Assembly (NCBI RefSeq): GCF_024626525.1
Contig: NZ_JANJGU010000001.1
Location: forward strand, 310,001 to 374,000
Length of the DNA stretch: 64,000 nucleotides
Source: Lederbergia panacisoli
GTDB lineage: Bacteria > Bacillota > Bacilli > Bacillales > Bacillaceae_C
Direction: 5' to 3'
Shown here piece after piece: positions 1 through 7,663 of the stretch. The stretch's first letter is position 1. The number at the start of each line of letters is the position of its first letter. Both the position numbers and the translations under genes were made by a program. The notes under the pieces are model-generated. The model was not told the origin of the DNA, did no database searches, and saw only the letters and a program-made list of their open reading frames with translations.

Positions 1-329
1 CACTTACGAAAAGCCAGGTGATGGAAAAAGGTGTTTATCCAGAGGTCATACAATTAATGAAGGAGCATCCGAAAGCAGTAATGCTCCTAAATGGTGATCT
101 TGATTACTCCTATTTATCGGACTATATTCATAAAGCCAGATCAAACCATATTCAATTTTCAATCGTCGCAAACAAAAATTATGATACGAATATCGGCCTT
201 GTCTTGACGTATGATTATGCAATTGATAAAAAAGAAATCTATATTCAAAAAAATAAAGAAAAAACTGTAACTGTTTCAAAGAAAAAAAAGAAATCTTTAA
301 CTAGTTTGTTTCGTTTTCTCAAAAAATAA
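1..329 (+). CDS. YueI-like (DUF1694) protein, 3' part
   Basis: The reading frame is open from base 3, so the gene begins outside the window and only its C-terminal half (about 108 residues) is present. The visible part resembles the end of the YueI/DUF1694 family, with motifs GVYPEV, HPKA and LLNG.LDY, followed by a lysine-rich tail. No biochemical role is known for the family. The stop codon at 327-329 directly abuts the stop codon of the convergent DNA polymerase IV gene, with no room for a terminator between them. The family call is from memory of its conserved motifs. Confidence 0.7.
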   Translation, partial: LTKSQVMEKGVYPEVIQLMKEHPKAVMLLNGDLDYSYLSDYIHKARSNHIQFSIVANKNYDTNIGLVLTYDYAIDKKEIYIQKNKEKTVTVSKKKKKSLTSLFRFLKK

Positions 330-1544
330 TTACAGTTTAGTTTTTTTCGTGCCCTTCTGAAGATCGCTTCCTTTTTGAAGGATTGAGGCACCATATTTAC
401 TTTTAATCTTATCTATGGCGTTATAAAGCGGCTCCTTTTGAGCTGCTTTTTCATATGAAAATAAATTAAGCTGCTCGTAAGCATTTTCTTCATCCACTAA
501 ATCTTGACCTGTTATGCCTAAAAGTCTTACCGGGTCCCCTTTCCAGTTATGCAAGAATAAGGTTTTGGCTGCTTGAAAAATATCTTCTGCTTCTACAATC
601 GGATTGATGATTTTTTTACCTCTTGAGATCGTTTTTCTATCGTTATAGCGAATGGTGATGGCGATATTTTTCGTTACATAACCTTTTTTCTTTAATCTGC
701 TTGATACACTAATTGAAAGGGATTCAAGAATTTCCAATAACTTGGATTGAATGGAAATATCCCTTGGTAATGTAATGGAATTTCCAATGCTTTTGTTTTC
801 TCCCGCAGCATCCGGATCAACTTGGCGAGAATCGATTCCATTTGCCCGCTCTTTTAATTGTAATCCGCGAATTCCTAAATGAGCCTTAAGCTGTAAATCA
901 CTTGCTTTTGCTAAATCACCAATCGTATGAATGTGTAAAGCCAAAAGCTTTGCAGCCGTTTTTTCCCCAATACCATGCATTTCTAATGTTGGTAATGGCC
1001 AAATGGCATGAGCAATATCTCTTTTCCGCAAAATCGTAATACCAAGCGGCTTTTTCATGTCCGATGCCATTTTAGCTAAAAATTTATTAGGAGCAATCCC
1101 GATACTGCACGGTAGGTCAAGTTGATTAAGCAGGCTTTGCTGGATCGCTTTTGCTATTTCTATGGCGGTTCCAAGCTCAAAGCTCTCTGTAATATCGAGA
1201 TAACCCTCATCGATTGAAACTGGCTCTACTAACTCCGAATAGTGACGTAAAATTTCAAACATTGCTTGTGAAGCATTCCGATACCGATCAAAATTAGGTT
1301 TCTTTACAATTAATTGCGGACAGAGTTTTTTCGCTTCCCAAACTGGCATTGTTGTTTTTACACCATATTTGCGAGCTTCGTAGCTGCATGTTACGACGAT
1401 GCCTCTGCGTTGTTCTTCATCCCCTGCTATCGCAAGTGGCTTTCCTTTCAAGGAAGCGTCATAGGCCATTTCCACTGAAGCAAAAAAACTATTCATATCT
1501 ACATGTAAAATGACACGACCTTTTTTGGGATAGTTCTCCTTCAT
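330..1544 (-). CDS. dinB: DNA polymerase IV (Y family)
   Basis: Error-prone translesion DNA polymerase acting at stalled forks. The 404-residue product has catalytic acidic residues at D16 (HVDMNSFF) and D112/E113 (SIDEGYLD), helix-hairpin-helix motifs near 175-215 and a little-finger domain. A QLNLF motif at about residues 358-362 fits the beta-clamp-binding consensus. The ATG at 1544 is preferred over the GTG at 1553 because AGGTGA lies a few bases upstream of the ATG. It corresponds to B. subtilis YqjH. The gene stands alone downstream of the cheW-like terminator. Confidence 0.95.
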   Translation of the reverse strand: MKENYPKKGRVILHVDMNSFFASVEMAYDASLKGKPLAIAGDEEQRRGIVVTCSYEARKYGVKTTMPVWEAKKLCPQLIVKKPNFDRYRNASQAMFEILRHYSELVEPVSIDEGYLDITESFELGTAIEIAKAIQQSLLNQLDLPCSIGIAPNKFLAKMASDMKKPLGITILRKRDIAHAIWPLPTLEMHGIGEKTAAKLLALHIHTIGDLAKASDLQLKAHLGIRGLQLKERANGIDSRQVDPDAAGENKSIGNSITLPRDISIQSKLLEILESLSISVSSRLKKKGYVTKNIAITIRYNDRKTISRGKKIINPIVEAEDIFQAAKTLFLHNWKGDPVRLLGITGQDLVDEENAYEQLNLFSYEKAAQKEPLYNAIDKIKSKYGASILQKGSDLQKGTKKTKL

Positions 1545-1565
1545 TTTGATCACCTATATTTTGTT

Positions 1566-1590
1566 AAAAAGAGCCTAATTCATTAGGCCC
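1566..1590 (-). terminator. Intrinsic terminator after the CheW-like gene
   Basis: On the minus strand an 8 bp stem (GGGCCTAA / TTAGGCTC, one G-T pair) with a TGAA loop is followed by five T. It ends the peptidase-cheW transcription unit before dinB. Confidence 0.85.
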
Positions 1591-1606
1591 TTTCATTAAA
1601 ATTAAT

Positions 1607-2077
1607 TTATGCTTCTTGTTTTTGCTCATATAAATAGTCTTTTATTTCCTTTATTCCTTCAAGGACTTCAAGCATGCTTACCGGGTCCATCATTGTAATG
1701 ATTCTTTCCTCAAGATTCGCAATTGAAGAAAAGTATTTTGTTTTATGATAAGCAACCAGCCCCATTTGCTGCAATGCATTTCCAGGAATTTCCAAGATTT
1801 CTTTTGCTTCGTTTACTAATAATGCGAAAGACAAGTCCTCTGTATGAATGACAATCATTCTAACGCTATCATCATTTTGAATATGACGATTGTATAAAAT
1901 ATATGCTAAATCAAGAACTGGAATTAGTTCACCCCTTGATTTTACAACTCCTTTAATATAATCCGGTAAATGTGGAACTGGATTCACATTTTCATATTTC
2001 TCGATAGAAATTACAAATGAGACGGGAATCGCGTACTCCTCTTGTCCGGCATTAAATACGATTGCTGTAACTGCCAT
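1607..2077 (-). CDS. CheW-domain protein
   Basis: Single CheW-like domain of 156 residues with no fused kinase or receiver. The family scaffolds chemoreceptors and CheA kinase at receptor arrays. Typical features are AIPVSFVISIEKYENVNPVPHLP near the N-terminus and the GVVKSRGELIPVLDL strand pair. It starts 23 bp downstream of the M20 peptidase gene and shares its transcription unit, which ends in a clear terminator. No cheA, receptor or other chemotaxis gene is in the window, so a role as the main CheW or CheV is not supported; it may be an auxiliary coupling protein. Confidence 0.85.
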   Translation of the reverse strand: MAVTAIVFNAGQEEYAIPVSFVISIEKYENVNPVPHLPDYIKGVVKSRGELIPVLDLAYILYNRHIQNDDSVRMIVIHTEDLSFALLVNEAKEILEIPGNALQQMGLVAYHKTKYFSSIANLEERIITMMDPVSMLEVLEGIKEIKDYLYEQKQEA

Positions 2078-2100
2078 CTCTCTTCACCCTTTAGATAACT

Positions 2101-3219
2101 TTATCTTTTTGATGCTTCCTCTACAATTGCTACGACCATTTCTGCTAGTTTCCCGAGCTCTTCTACCGGCATCCGTTCATTCGTCGTATGAATTTCTTCA
2201 TAGCCAACAGATAGATTAACAGTAGGTATATTGAAGCCTGCAATGACATTTGCATCGCTGCCTCCCCCACTCGTTAAGAGTTCTGGATTGCGACCAATTT
2301 TTACGGCAGCCATTTTAGCTACCTCTACTACTTCATCACCATCAGCAAATTTAAATCCTGGGTACATTACCTCAACTTCTACATCGGCAGATCCGCCCAT
2401 TTCTTTAGCGGCATCTTCAAATGCTTCCTTCATCTTAGCTACTTGAGCTTGCATTTTCTCATTTATTAAGGATCTCGCTTCTGCCAATACAATTGCCTGA
2501 TCCGCTACGATGTTTGTAGCTTGTCCCCCTTCAAAACGGCCGATATTCGCAGTCGTTTCCTCGTCAATACGACCGAGCGGCATTTTTGCAACTGCTTTTG
2601 CAGCTATTGTAATAGCGGAAATACCTTTTTCCGGTGCCACTCCCGCATGAGCTGTCTTTCCATGCAGTACTGCTTTAATTCTCGCTTGAGTTGGCGCAGC
2701 GACGATAATATTGCCAACCTTGCCATCACTATCAAGGGCAAAGCCGTATTTAGCTTTTACATATGAAGAATCTAGCGCTTTTGCTCCGACTAGACCAGAT
2801 TCTTCTCCAACTGTAATAATAAATTGAATATCTCCGTGTTCAGTATTTTGTTCCTTCAATACTTTAATCGATTCCAGCATTGCTGCAATTCCTGCTTTAT
2901 CGTCAGCTCCGAGAATGGTGGTGCCGTCTGTGACAACATAGCCGTCCTTAATGGAAGGCTTTATGCCATTCCCCGGAACAACTGTATCCATATGACATGT
3001 AAAATAAATAGGCGTTGCTTCTGTATTACCTTTTAAGGTACAGATTAAATTTCCTGCACCATGTCCCGTTTGTTCCTTTGTGTCATCTTCAATGACTTCC
3101 ACATCTAAATCTTGAAATTTTTTCTTTAATACTTTGGCAATTTCGGCTTCATGTTTTGTCTCCGAGTCAATTTGCACCAATTCAAGAAATTCTTCTAATA
3201 GTCTTTGTTCATTAATCAT
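2101..3219 (-). CDS. yqjE: M20 family peptidase (PepT/YqjE-like)
   Basis: Zinc-dependent aminopeptidase or tripeptidase, 372 residues, cytosolic (no signal peptide). Metal-ligand and catalytic motifs of the M20 family are in order: HMD at 76-78, GADDKAG with D106/D107, and GEESG with E139/E140. A dimerisation domain follows at about 180-290. GGAGG sits 8 bases before the ATG. It is the first gene of a two-gene unit with the CheW-like protein. Substrate specificity cannot be read from the sequence; it matches B. subtilis YqjE in motif pattern and neighbourhood. Confidence 0.9.
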   Translation of the reverse strand: MINEQRLLEEFLELVQIDSETKHEAEIAKVLKKKFQDLDVEVIEDDTKEQTGHGAGNLICTLKGNTEATPIYFTCHMDTVVPGNGIKPSIKDGYVVTDGTTILGADDKAGIAAMLESIKVLKEQNTEHGDIQFIITVGEESGLVGAKALDSSYVKAKYGFALDSDGKVGNIIVAAPTQARIKAVLHGKTAHAGVAPEKGISAITIAAKAVAKMPLGRIDEETTANIGRFEGGQATNIVADQAIVLAEARSLINEKMQAQVAKMKEAFEDAAKEMGGSADVEVEVMYPGFKFADGDEVVEVAKMAAVKIGRNPELLTSGGGSDANVIAGFNIPTVNLSVGYEEIHTTNERMPVEELGKLAEMVVAIVEEASKR

Positions 3220-3251
3220 TTGTCAGTCCTCCATTGTTGTTAATATACTCC

Positions 3252-3733
3252 CGGCATTCAACGAGTCAGATGGTACAAAAGACTCTAGTACCACTTTTTT
3301 CTTCTCCTACATTTGATAGGATGTTATTTTATTTTTATTAGTGGAATTGCTCAATCAATATCGAATGAGATAATAAGCTACAAACAACGCGAGAGCCAGC
3401 TACCGTTGATTTCCCTTCAAGCGGACGCTTTCTGGGGGCGTGCGGTTTGTCTAGCTGCAGCGCTAGCCTCTCGAGGTCATAAGTCATATTACTACGTGGC
3501 TAAAAAGCAAGCCACTGCGTAATCTGCCTTATGCTTGTCGGGGCTGGTCAAGGCGCTTACGCATTTCCATGAGCCTCCTCGGTCGCTTTGCGCCTTGAGG
3601 GGTCTCACCTGCCACGCTAATCCCCCGACGGGCAGGACGTCGGCGTTGGCCACAGGACGGGCCGTCTTTAGCCGACTAGGAGTAGCCGCCTAGAATGTGG
3701 AACAACTAGGATACTCTCTTGCTCATGGAAAGC
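3252..3733. repeat. Composite repeat with outer flanks and a GC-rich core
   Basis: The left flank (CGGCATTCA.CGAGTCAGATGG, from 3246) and right flank (GGATA.TCT.TTGCTCA with GGAAAGC, to 3733) are both found again around 38053-38187. The core, 3415-3706, starts GTTGATTTCCC and ends GGAACAAC. It is the reverse-oriented version of the GC-rich element described at 57883-58058. The region has much higher GC than its surroundings and no credible gene. Confidence 0.75.
3447..3569. repeat. GTCTAG...CTTACGCATTT element inserted in the GC-rich core
   Basis: Aligned with the 57883 copy, the core is uninterrupted up to GCGTGCGG and resumes at TGAGCCTCCTCG. The roughly 120 bp between begins TTGTCTAGCTGCAGCGC and ends GGCGCTTACGCATTT. 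Related ends occur at 33478-33612 and, reversed, at 6303-6396. This looks like one dispersed element inserted into another. Confidence 0.7.
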
Positions 3734-3734
3734 A

Positions 3735-3999
3735 TTAATTGTTAATTTCTGTGTAGTATGAGAATTCATAGGCGGAGAATTTCCCGCTAATGTAATAAAG
3801 GAAGCTTAAGAGTCATATATAAGCGGAGATATTCCGATTAACTGCTCTAAATAAGACAAAATCCAAAGATTTGGATGATATAAACGGAAAAGCTTCCTTT
3901 ATTTTTAAGGAAATATGGGTATTTCCTAATTTAAACGGAATTTATCCGTTTATTTTTCAATTACAGTGAAATCAACATTCAGTTATAACAGAGCCAAAA
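3735..3999. repeat. Hairpin array, copy 1 (51 bp spacing)
   Basis: Short palindromes with a (G/A)CGGA...TCCG-type stem begin at 3772, 3823, 3884 and 3935, giving spacings of 51, 61 and 51 bp. The whole stretch is nearly identical to 58402-58671. The last unit, AAACGGAATTTATCCGTTT, is a perfect hairpin. No coding potential was seen. Confidence 0.8.
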
Positions 4000-4032
4000 A
4001 AATAAATATGAGTCTAACTTTTCAATAAAACC

Positions 4033-4088
4033 CAATTCTCATTATGTTTTTGGAAATCAACATACTCTTCAAAATTCCGAGAGTATGT
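4033..4088 (-). terminator. Possible terminator or 3' hairpin after the carboxyltransferase gene
   Basis: Perfect 9 bp arms ACATACTCT (4060-4068) and AGAGTATGT (4080-4088) lie directly after the stop codon. There is no good T run, so the termination function is uncertain. A similar stretch follows spoIIIAE at 38799-38853. Confidence 0.4.
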
Positions 4089-4089
4089 G

Positions 4090-5646
4090 TTACAAAGGGA
4101 TATTTCCATGTTTTTTATTGGGCCTTTCTTCATGCTTATGACGCAGCATTTCAAGAGATTGGATTAATTTTATTCTTGTTTCGCGTGGATCGATGACATC
4201 ATCGACCATTCCTCTTGCCGCCGCTACGTATGGATTTGCAACTGTTTCACGATATTCTTCCATTTTCTCCAAGCGAGTTTTTTCTGGATCCTCACTATTT
4301 GTAATTTCACGGGCAAAAATAATATTTGCCGCCCCGTGAGGCCCCATTACAGCAATTTCCGCATTTGGCCAAGCGAATACAAGATCCGCACCTATTGCTT
4401 TACTATTAAGTGCTACATAAGCACCACCATATGCTTTTCGCAGTATGACCGTGATTTTTGGAACGGTCGCTTCTGAATAAGCATATAAAATTTTGGCTCC
4501 ATGCCTTATGATACCGCCATGCTCCTGTTTAATACCAGGGAAAAAACCCGTAACATCTTCAAACGTAATAATTGGGATATTAAAAGAATCACAAAAACGA
4601 ATGAATCTTGATGCCTTATCTGAAGAATCAATATCTAAACTTCCTGCCATAAATTTCGGTTGATTGCAAACGAGGCCAACCGATTCCCCGCGAATTCTCG
4701 CAAATCCAACTACTATATTTCTTGCAAAATCCTTATGTACTTCAATAAAAGATTGTTCATCCACGATTTCGTTTATAACAGTTCTCACGTCATAAGGTCT
4801 AACAGGGTCAAAAGGGATAAGCTCTAACAATTCAGGGCGTAAATCATCTTCTTCACTCCACTCCGAAATCACTGGCTTTTCTCGATAATTTTGTGGTAGA
4901 TAGTCCAAAAGAGTTCGAACCATTAACAGTACTTCTTTTTCGCTACTCCCTCTAAAATGAGCATTCCCGCTTATCGTATTATGCACTTTCGATCCGCCCA
5001 AATTTTCCGAAGATATTTTTTCTCCCGTTACTGTTTCTATCACTTTCGGTCCGGTAATAAACATTTGGCTCGTATGATCCACCATAAAAACAAAATCAGT
5101 TATCGCGGGTGAATAGACGGCACCTCCCGCACAAGGTCCCATAATAACAGAGATTTGAGGTATGACCCCAGAATAAATGGCATTACGATAAAAAACATGC
5201 CCATACCCATCAAGAGACACGACGCCTTCTTGTATCCTTGCGCCGCCAGAATCATTCAGACCTATAAAAGGAGCGCCATTCTTTGCAGCAAGATCCATTG
5301 CCTTTGCGATTTTTTCAGCATGCATCTCCCCCAATGCCCCGCCGAACACGGTAAAATCTTGGGAAAATAAAAAAATGAGCCTATCATTTATTTTACCATA
5401 ACCTGTTACTACACCATCGCCGGGATGCTTTACATTTTCTAATCCAAAATCAGTTGAGCGATGCTCAATAAATGGATTAAGTTCTACAAATGAACCTGGA
5501 TCAAGAAGCAAATCAATCCTTTCCCTCGCTGTCAGCTTTCCTTTATCATGTTGCCTCTGGATTCTTTCATCTCCTCCGCCGAGTTCGGCTTTTCGTCTCA
5601 GGTCGTATAAATCATTAATTTTTTCATATATATCAGTCACCGTCAT
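4090..5646 (-). CDS. yqjD: Propionyl-CoA carboxylase beta / methylmalonyl-CoA carboxyltransferase
   Basis: Biotin-dependent acyl-CoA carboxyltransferase of about 518 residues that moves carboxyl from carboxybiotin to propionyl-CoA (or the reverse). Tandem crotonase-type domains fill the protein. Oxyanion-hole glycines appear in GGARIQEGV and GPCAGGAVY (N-domain) and KAYGGAYVA (C-domain). GGAGG precedes both ATG 5646 (3 bases) and GTG 5640 (9 bases), so GTG is a real alternative start. It overlaps the end of mce, forming a two-gene unit. No dedicated biotin carboxylase subunit is nearby; a decarboxylase role cannot be excluded. Confidence 0.88.
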   Translation of the reverse strand: MTVTDIYEKINDLYDLRRKAELGGGDERIQRQHDKGKLTARERIDLLLDPGSFVELNPFIEHRSTDFGLENVKHPGDGVVTGYGKINDRLIFLFSQDFTVFGGALGEMHAEKIAKAMDLAAKNGAPFIGLNDSGGARIQEGVVSLDGYGHVFYRNAIYSGVIPQISVIMGPCAGGAVYSPAITDFVFMVDHTSQMFITGPKVIETVTGEKISSENLGGSKVHNTISGNAHFRGSSEKEVLLMVRTLLDYLPQNYREKPVISEWSEEDDLRPELLELIPFDPVRPYDVRTVINEIVDEQSFIEVHKDFARNIVVGFARIRGESVGLVCNQPKFMAGSLDIDSSDKASRFIRFCDSFNIPIITFEDVTGFFPGIKQEHGGIIRHGAKILYAYSEATVPKITVILRKAYGGAYVALNSKAIGADLVFAWPNAEIAVMGPHGAANIIFAREITNSEDPEKTRLEKMEEYRETVANPYVAAARGMVDDVIDPRETRIKLIQSLEMLRHKHEERPNKKHGNIPL

Positions 5647-6055
5647 TCTCCTCCAGTGGCTTTTTTTCACATATTTCGTACAACACGCCATGGGCAGATT
5701 TAGGGTGGAGAAATGCAATCATGGCCCCGGCAGCCCCTTCTTTAGGTACTTCGTTCAGCATTTCGATGCCATTGTTTTTTAAATTTGAGATTCGCTTCTC
5801 AATCGAATCTACCTTAAAAGCTATATGATGGATGCCCTCGCCGCGTTTTTCAATGAATTTTGCAATTGCGCTATTTGAATCTGTAGGTTCCAATAATTCT
5901 ATCCTGACATTAGTTGCATACAAAAAAGCTACTTTTACATGTTCAGAAGGAACATCTTCAATTGCAATACATGTTAGGCCAAGTTTAGTTGTATAGAATG
6001 GAAGAGTTTCTTCTAGAGATTGAACTGCAATCCCAATGTGATCTACATTTTTCAT
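5633..6055 (-). CDS. mce: Methylmalonyl-CoA epimerase
   Basis: Glyoxalase/VOC-fold enzyme of 140 residues that interconverts (S)- and (R)-methylmalonyl-CoA, linking propionyl-CoA carboxylation to the mutase. The N-terminal HIGIAV supplies a metal-binding His, with GIHHIAF in the second module and LYEI near the end as the expected Glu-containing strand. GGAGG lies 5 bases before ATG 6055; the longer frame upstream lacks a ribosome binding site. The 3' end overlaps the downstream carboxyltransferase gene. Confidence 0.93.
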   Translation of the reverse strand: MKNVDHIGIAVQSLEETLPFYTTKLGLTCIAIEDVPSEHVKVAFLYATNVRIELLEPTDSNSAIAKFIEKRGEGIHHIAFKVDSIEKRISNLKNNGIEMLNEVPKEGAAGAMIAFLHPKSAHGVLYEICEKKPLEENDGD

Positions 6056-6207
6056 AATAACCTCCAAAGAGCATTCAATAGAAGACTTCTGTAATCTTCG
6101 ACATTTCCTGCTCACAATCCTGCTTTTCTATGTACGATGACGGGTTGTATCAACGGCGATTTCAAGATAAAATAGAGTAAACAAGAATGATCTAGGGGTG
6201 CTTTGAA

Positions 6208-6300
6208 TTGGCCAATAAAAAGTTTCAAAAAATTATCGTTTATATTATGCTCTTCTCTATGATTGCCACTACCATTATAGCTGGATTATCATTTTTATAA
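6208..6300 (+). CDS. prli42: Stressosome-associated membrane miniprotein Prli42
   Basis: A 30-residue protein starting at TTG 6208, with AGGGGTG seven bases upstream. It reads MANKKFQKI, then one hydrophobic segment (IVYIMLFSMIATTIIAGLSFL). The charged N-terminus with an NKK.(R/Q)K(I/V) motif and a single transmembrane helix matches Prli42, which anchors the stressosome to the membrane in Listeria and is conserved in Bacillaceae. It is the only plus-strand gene in this stretch, between mce and the L,D-transpeptidase gene. Confidence 0.8.
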   Translation: MANKKFQKIIVYIMLFSMIATTIIAGLSFL

Positions 6301-6302
6301 GA

Positions 6303-6396
6303 CTTACGATGACACGACAAGGGACGAGCGCGGCTTCTTACGCAAGCGAAAAGGACAAGAAGTTTGCTAGTCGATTGGCAATGAGCTAGACGAAAA
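6303..6396. repeat. GTCTAG-type repeat, reverse orientation
   Basis: Read on the minus strand it starts CGTCTAGCTC and contains AACTTCTTGTCCTT, shared with the element at 33478-33612 in the form AATTTCTTGTCCTT. The copy is diverged and its ends are approximate. Confidence 0.5.
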
Positions 6397-6434
6397 AAAG
6401 GTGAGATTTCCTAATTCAAGGAACCTCACCTTTT
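6393..6434 (-). terminator. Bidirectional terminator
   Basis: The stem GGTGAG.TTCC / GGAA.CTCACC at 6400-6430 is flanked by seven A on the left and four T on the right. It serves the minus-strand transpeptidase gene and possibly plus-strand prli42. Confidence 0.85.
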
Positions 6435-6436
6435 CT

Positions 6437-6940
6437 CTATATTACGCCTATTTCATAAGCTACACCTTCAAATGTTTGATCCGTGTTAACGACAAGAACC
6501 TTTGAACCCATTAGAACATTATCATAAAGAAATTCAAGCTGAGTTTTTGGGAGTCGTATACAGCCTTCGGATATATATTTACCAATTGAAGTTGGGTTGT
6601 TTGTTCCGTGTAATCCATAGATTCTTCCATCTGTACCTAGAGCATCAAAACCGATCCATCTTGAGCCAAGTGGATTTTGCGGATCCCCTCCCGGTATATT
6701 GGCTTTACGATAATATGGGTTTTCTGCCTTCACTTTTATAGTAAATAAACCCTCAGGAGTCATTTCATCCGTTTTTCCTGTCGCCACTTTTGTAATAAAC
6801 CGTACTTTGCCTTCATTGATCCAAGCAAGCTCATTTGTACGCTTGTTGACAATAATGAGCGGGTCACCTGGCAACACTTCCTCATCAAATGGCCAAAATG
6901 GAGAACCGATGAAAAGGAGAAGGGCGAACAATAGCTGCAT
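6437..6940 (-). CDS. L,D-transpeptidase (YkuD domain)
   Basis: Cell-wall cross-linking enzyme, 167 residues, acting outside the membrane. Residues 1-18 form a hydrophobic signal or anchor (LLFALLLFIGSPFW). The YkuD catalytic signature appears as HGTN followed by SEGCIRL, with Cys as nucleophile. It lacks the LysM domain found in B. subtilis YkuD. An AAAGGATGAT site precedes the ATG. It is monocistronic, with its own terminator. Physiological substrate unknown; peptidoglycan is inferred from the family. Confidence 0.9.
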   Translation of the reverse strand: MQLLFALLLFIGSPFWPFDEEVLPGDPLIIVNKRTNELAWINEGKVRFITKVATGKTDEMTPEGLFTIKVKAENPYYRKANIPGGDPQNPLGSRWIGFDALGTDGRIYGLHGTNNPTSIGKYISEGCIRLPKTQLEFLYDNVLMGSKVLVVNTDQTFEGVAYEIGVI

Positions 6941-6989
6941 ACTGTATCATCCTTTTTCTCTATTATGTGAAAAAGGAAAGCTTTCATAC

Positions 6990-7031
6990 AAAAATGCCCT
7001 GTTCAAAGTCTATCGACTCAAACAGGGCATT
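6990..7031 (-). terminator. Terminator after brxB
   Basis: On the minus strand AATGCCCTGTT pairs with AACAGGGCATT, followed by TTTTG. A second inner stem, AGTC/GACT, extends the hairpin. Confidence 0.85.
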
Positions 7032-7036
7032 TACTA

Positions 7037-7474
7037 TTAAACTTCCTCGCAATATTGCTCAAAGTATTGTTGAAGCTTATTCACAACTGACATAGGATCG
7101 TGACCTTCAATTTCATGACGTTCTACCATCGTGCAAAGCTTTCCATCTTTTAAGAGAGCAAATGATGGAGAAGATGGTGGATAATCAGTAAAATAGCTGC
7201 GTGCCTTTGCGGTAGCATCCTTATCTTGACCTGCAAAAACGGTCACAAGATGATCAGGGCGCTTGTCAAAATGGACGGAATGTGCAGCTGCTGGGCGTGC
7301 GATTCCACCTGCACAACCACAGACAGAGTTAACCATAACAAGGGTTGTTCCTTTTTGTTCCAACGCTGCTTCCACTTCTTCTGGTGTCGTTAATTGTGCG
7401 TATCCTGCTCTTTCCATATCCTCACGTGCTTGCTTAACGACATCATTCATATATAAATTAAAATCGATATTCAT
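7037..7474 (-). CDS. brxB: Bacilliredoxin BrxB
   Basis: Thioredoxin-fold protein of 145 residues of the YphP/YqiW family, which removes bacillithiol from S-bacillithiolated proteins. The CGC active site (SVCGCAGG) is at residues 53-55. PPSSPSFAL and VERHEIEGH follow as in the family. AAGGAGTGGT precedes the ATG. The gene is monocistronic. Its presence implies that the organism makes bacillithiol. Confidence 0.93.
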   Translation of the reverse strand: MNIDFNLYMNDVVKQAREDMERAGYAQLTTPEEVEAALEQKGTTLVMVNSVCGCAGGIARPAAAHSVHFDKRPDHLVTVFAGQDKDATAKARSYFTDYPPSSPSFALLKDGKLCTMVERHEIEGHDPMSVVNKLQQYFEQYCEEV

Positions 7475-7634
7475 TAATTACCACTCCTTATATTTAACTA
7501 TCGTTATCATAGCAATATTTCATGCTATTTATCAAATAATATAATTTTTAAAAATAAATAGGTTTATTTTTTTGAGAACTGGGTAAAATTAGACTACATC
7601 TAGATCCATACCCCTAAACTCCCTAGATGTTTTT

Positions 7635-7663
7635 GGACAGCACGATTAGCTGTCCTTTTTTTT
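7635..7663 (+). terminator. Plus-strand terminator-like hairpin over the meaB stop codon
   Basis: A perfect 7 bp stem, GGACAGC / GCTGTCC, with a 7-base loop is followed by eight T on the plus strand. On the minus strand it is followed by AAAAAC and would not terminate. The meaB stop codon (7646-7648) lies in the loop. No plus-strand gene reads into it. Confidence 0.5.
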
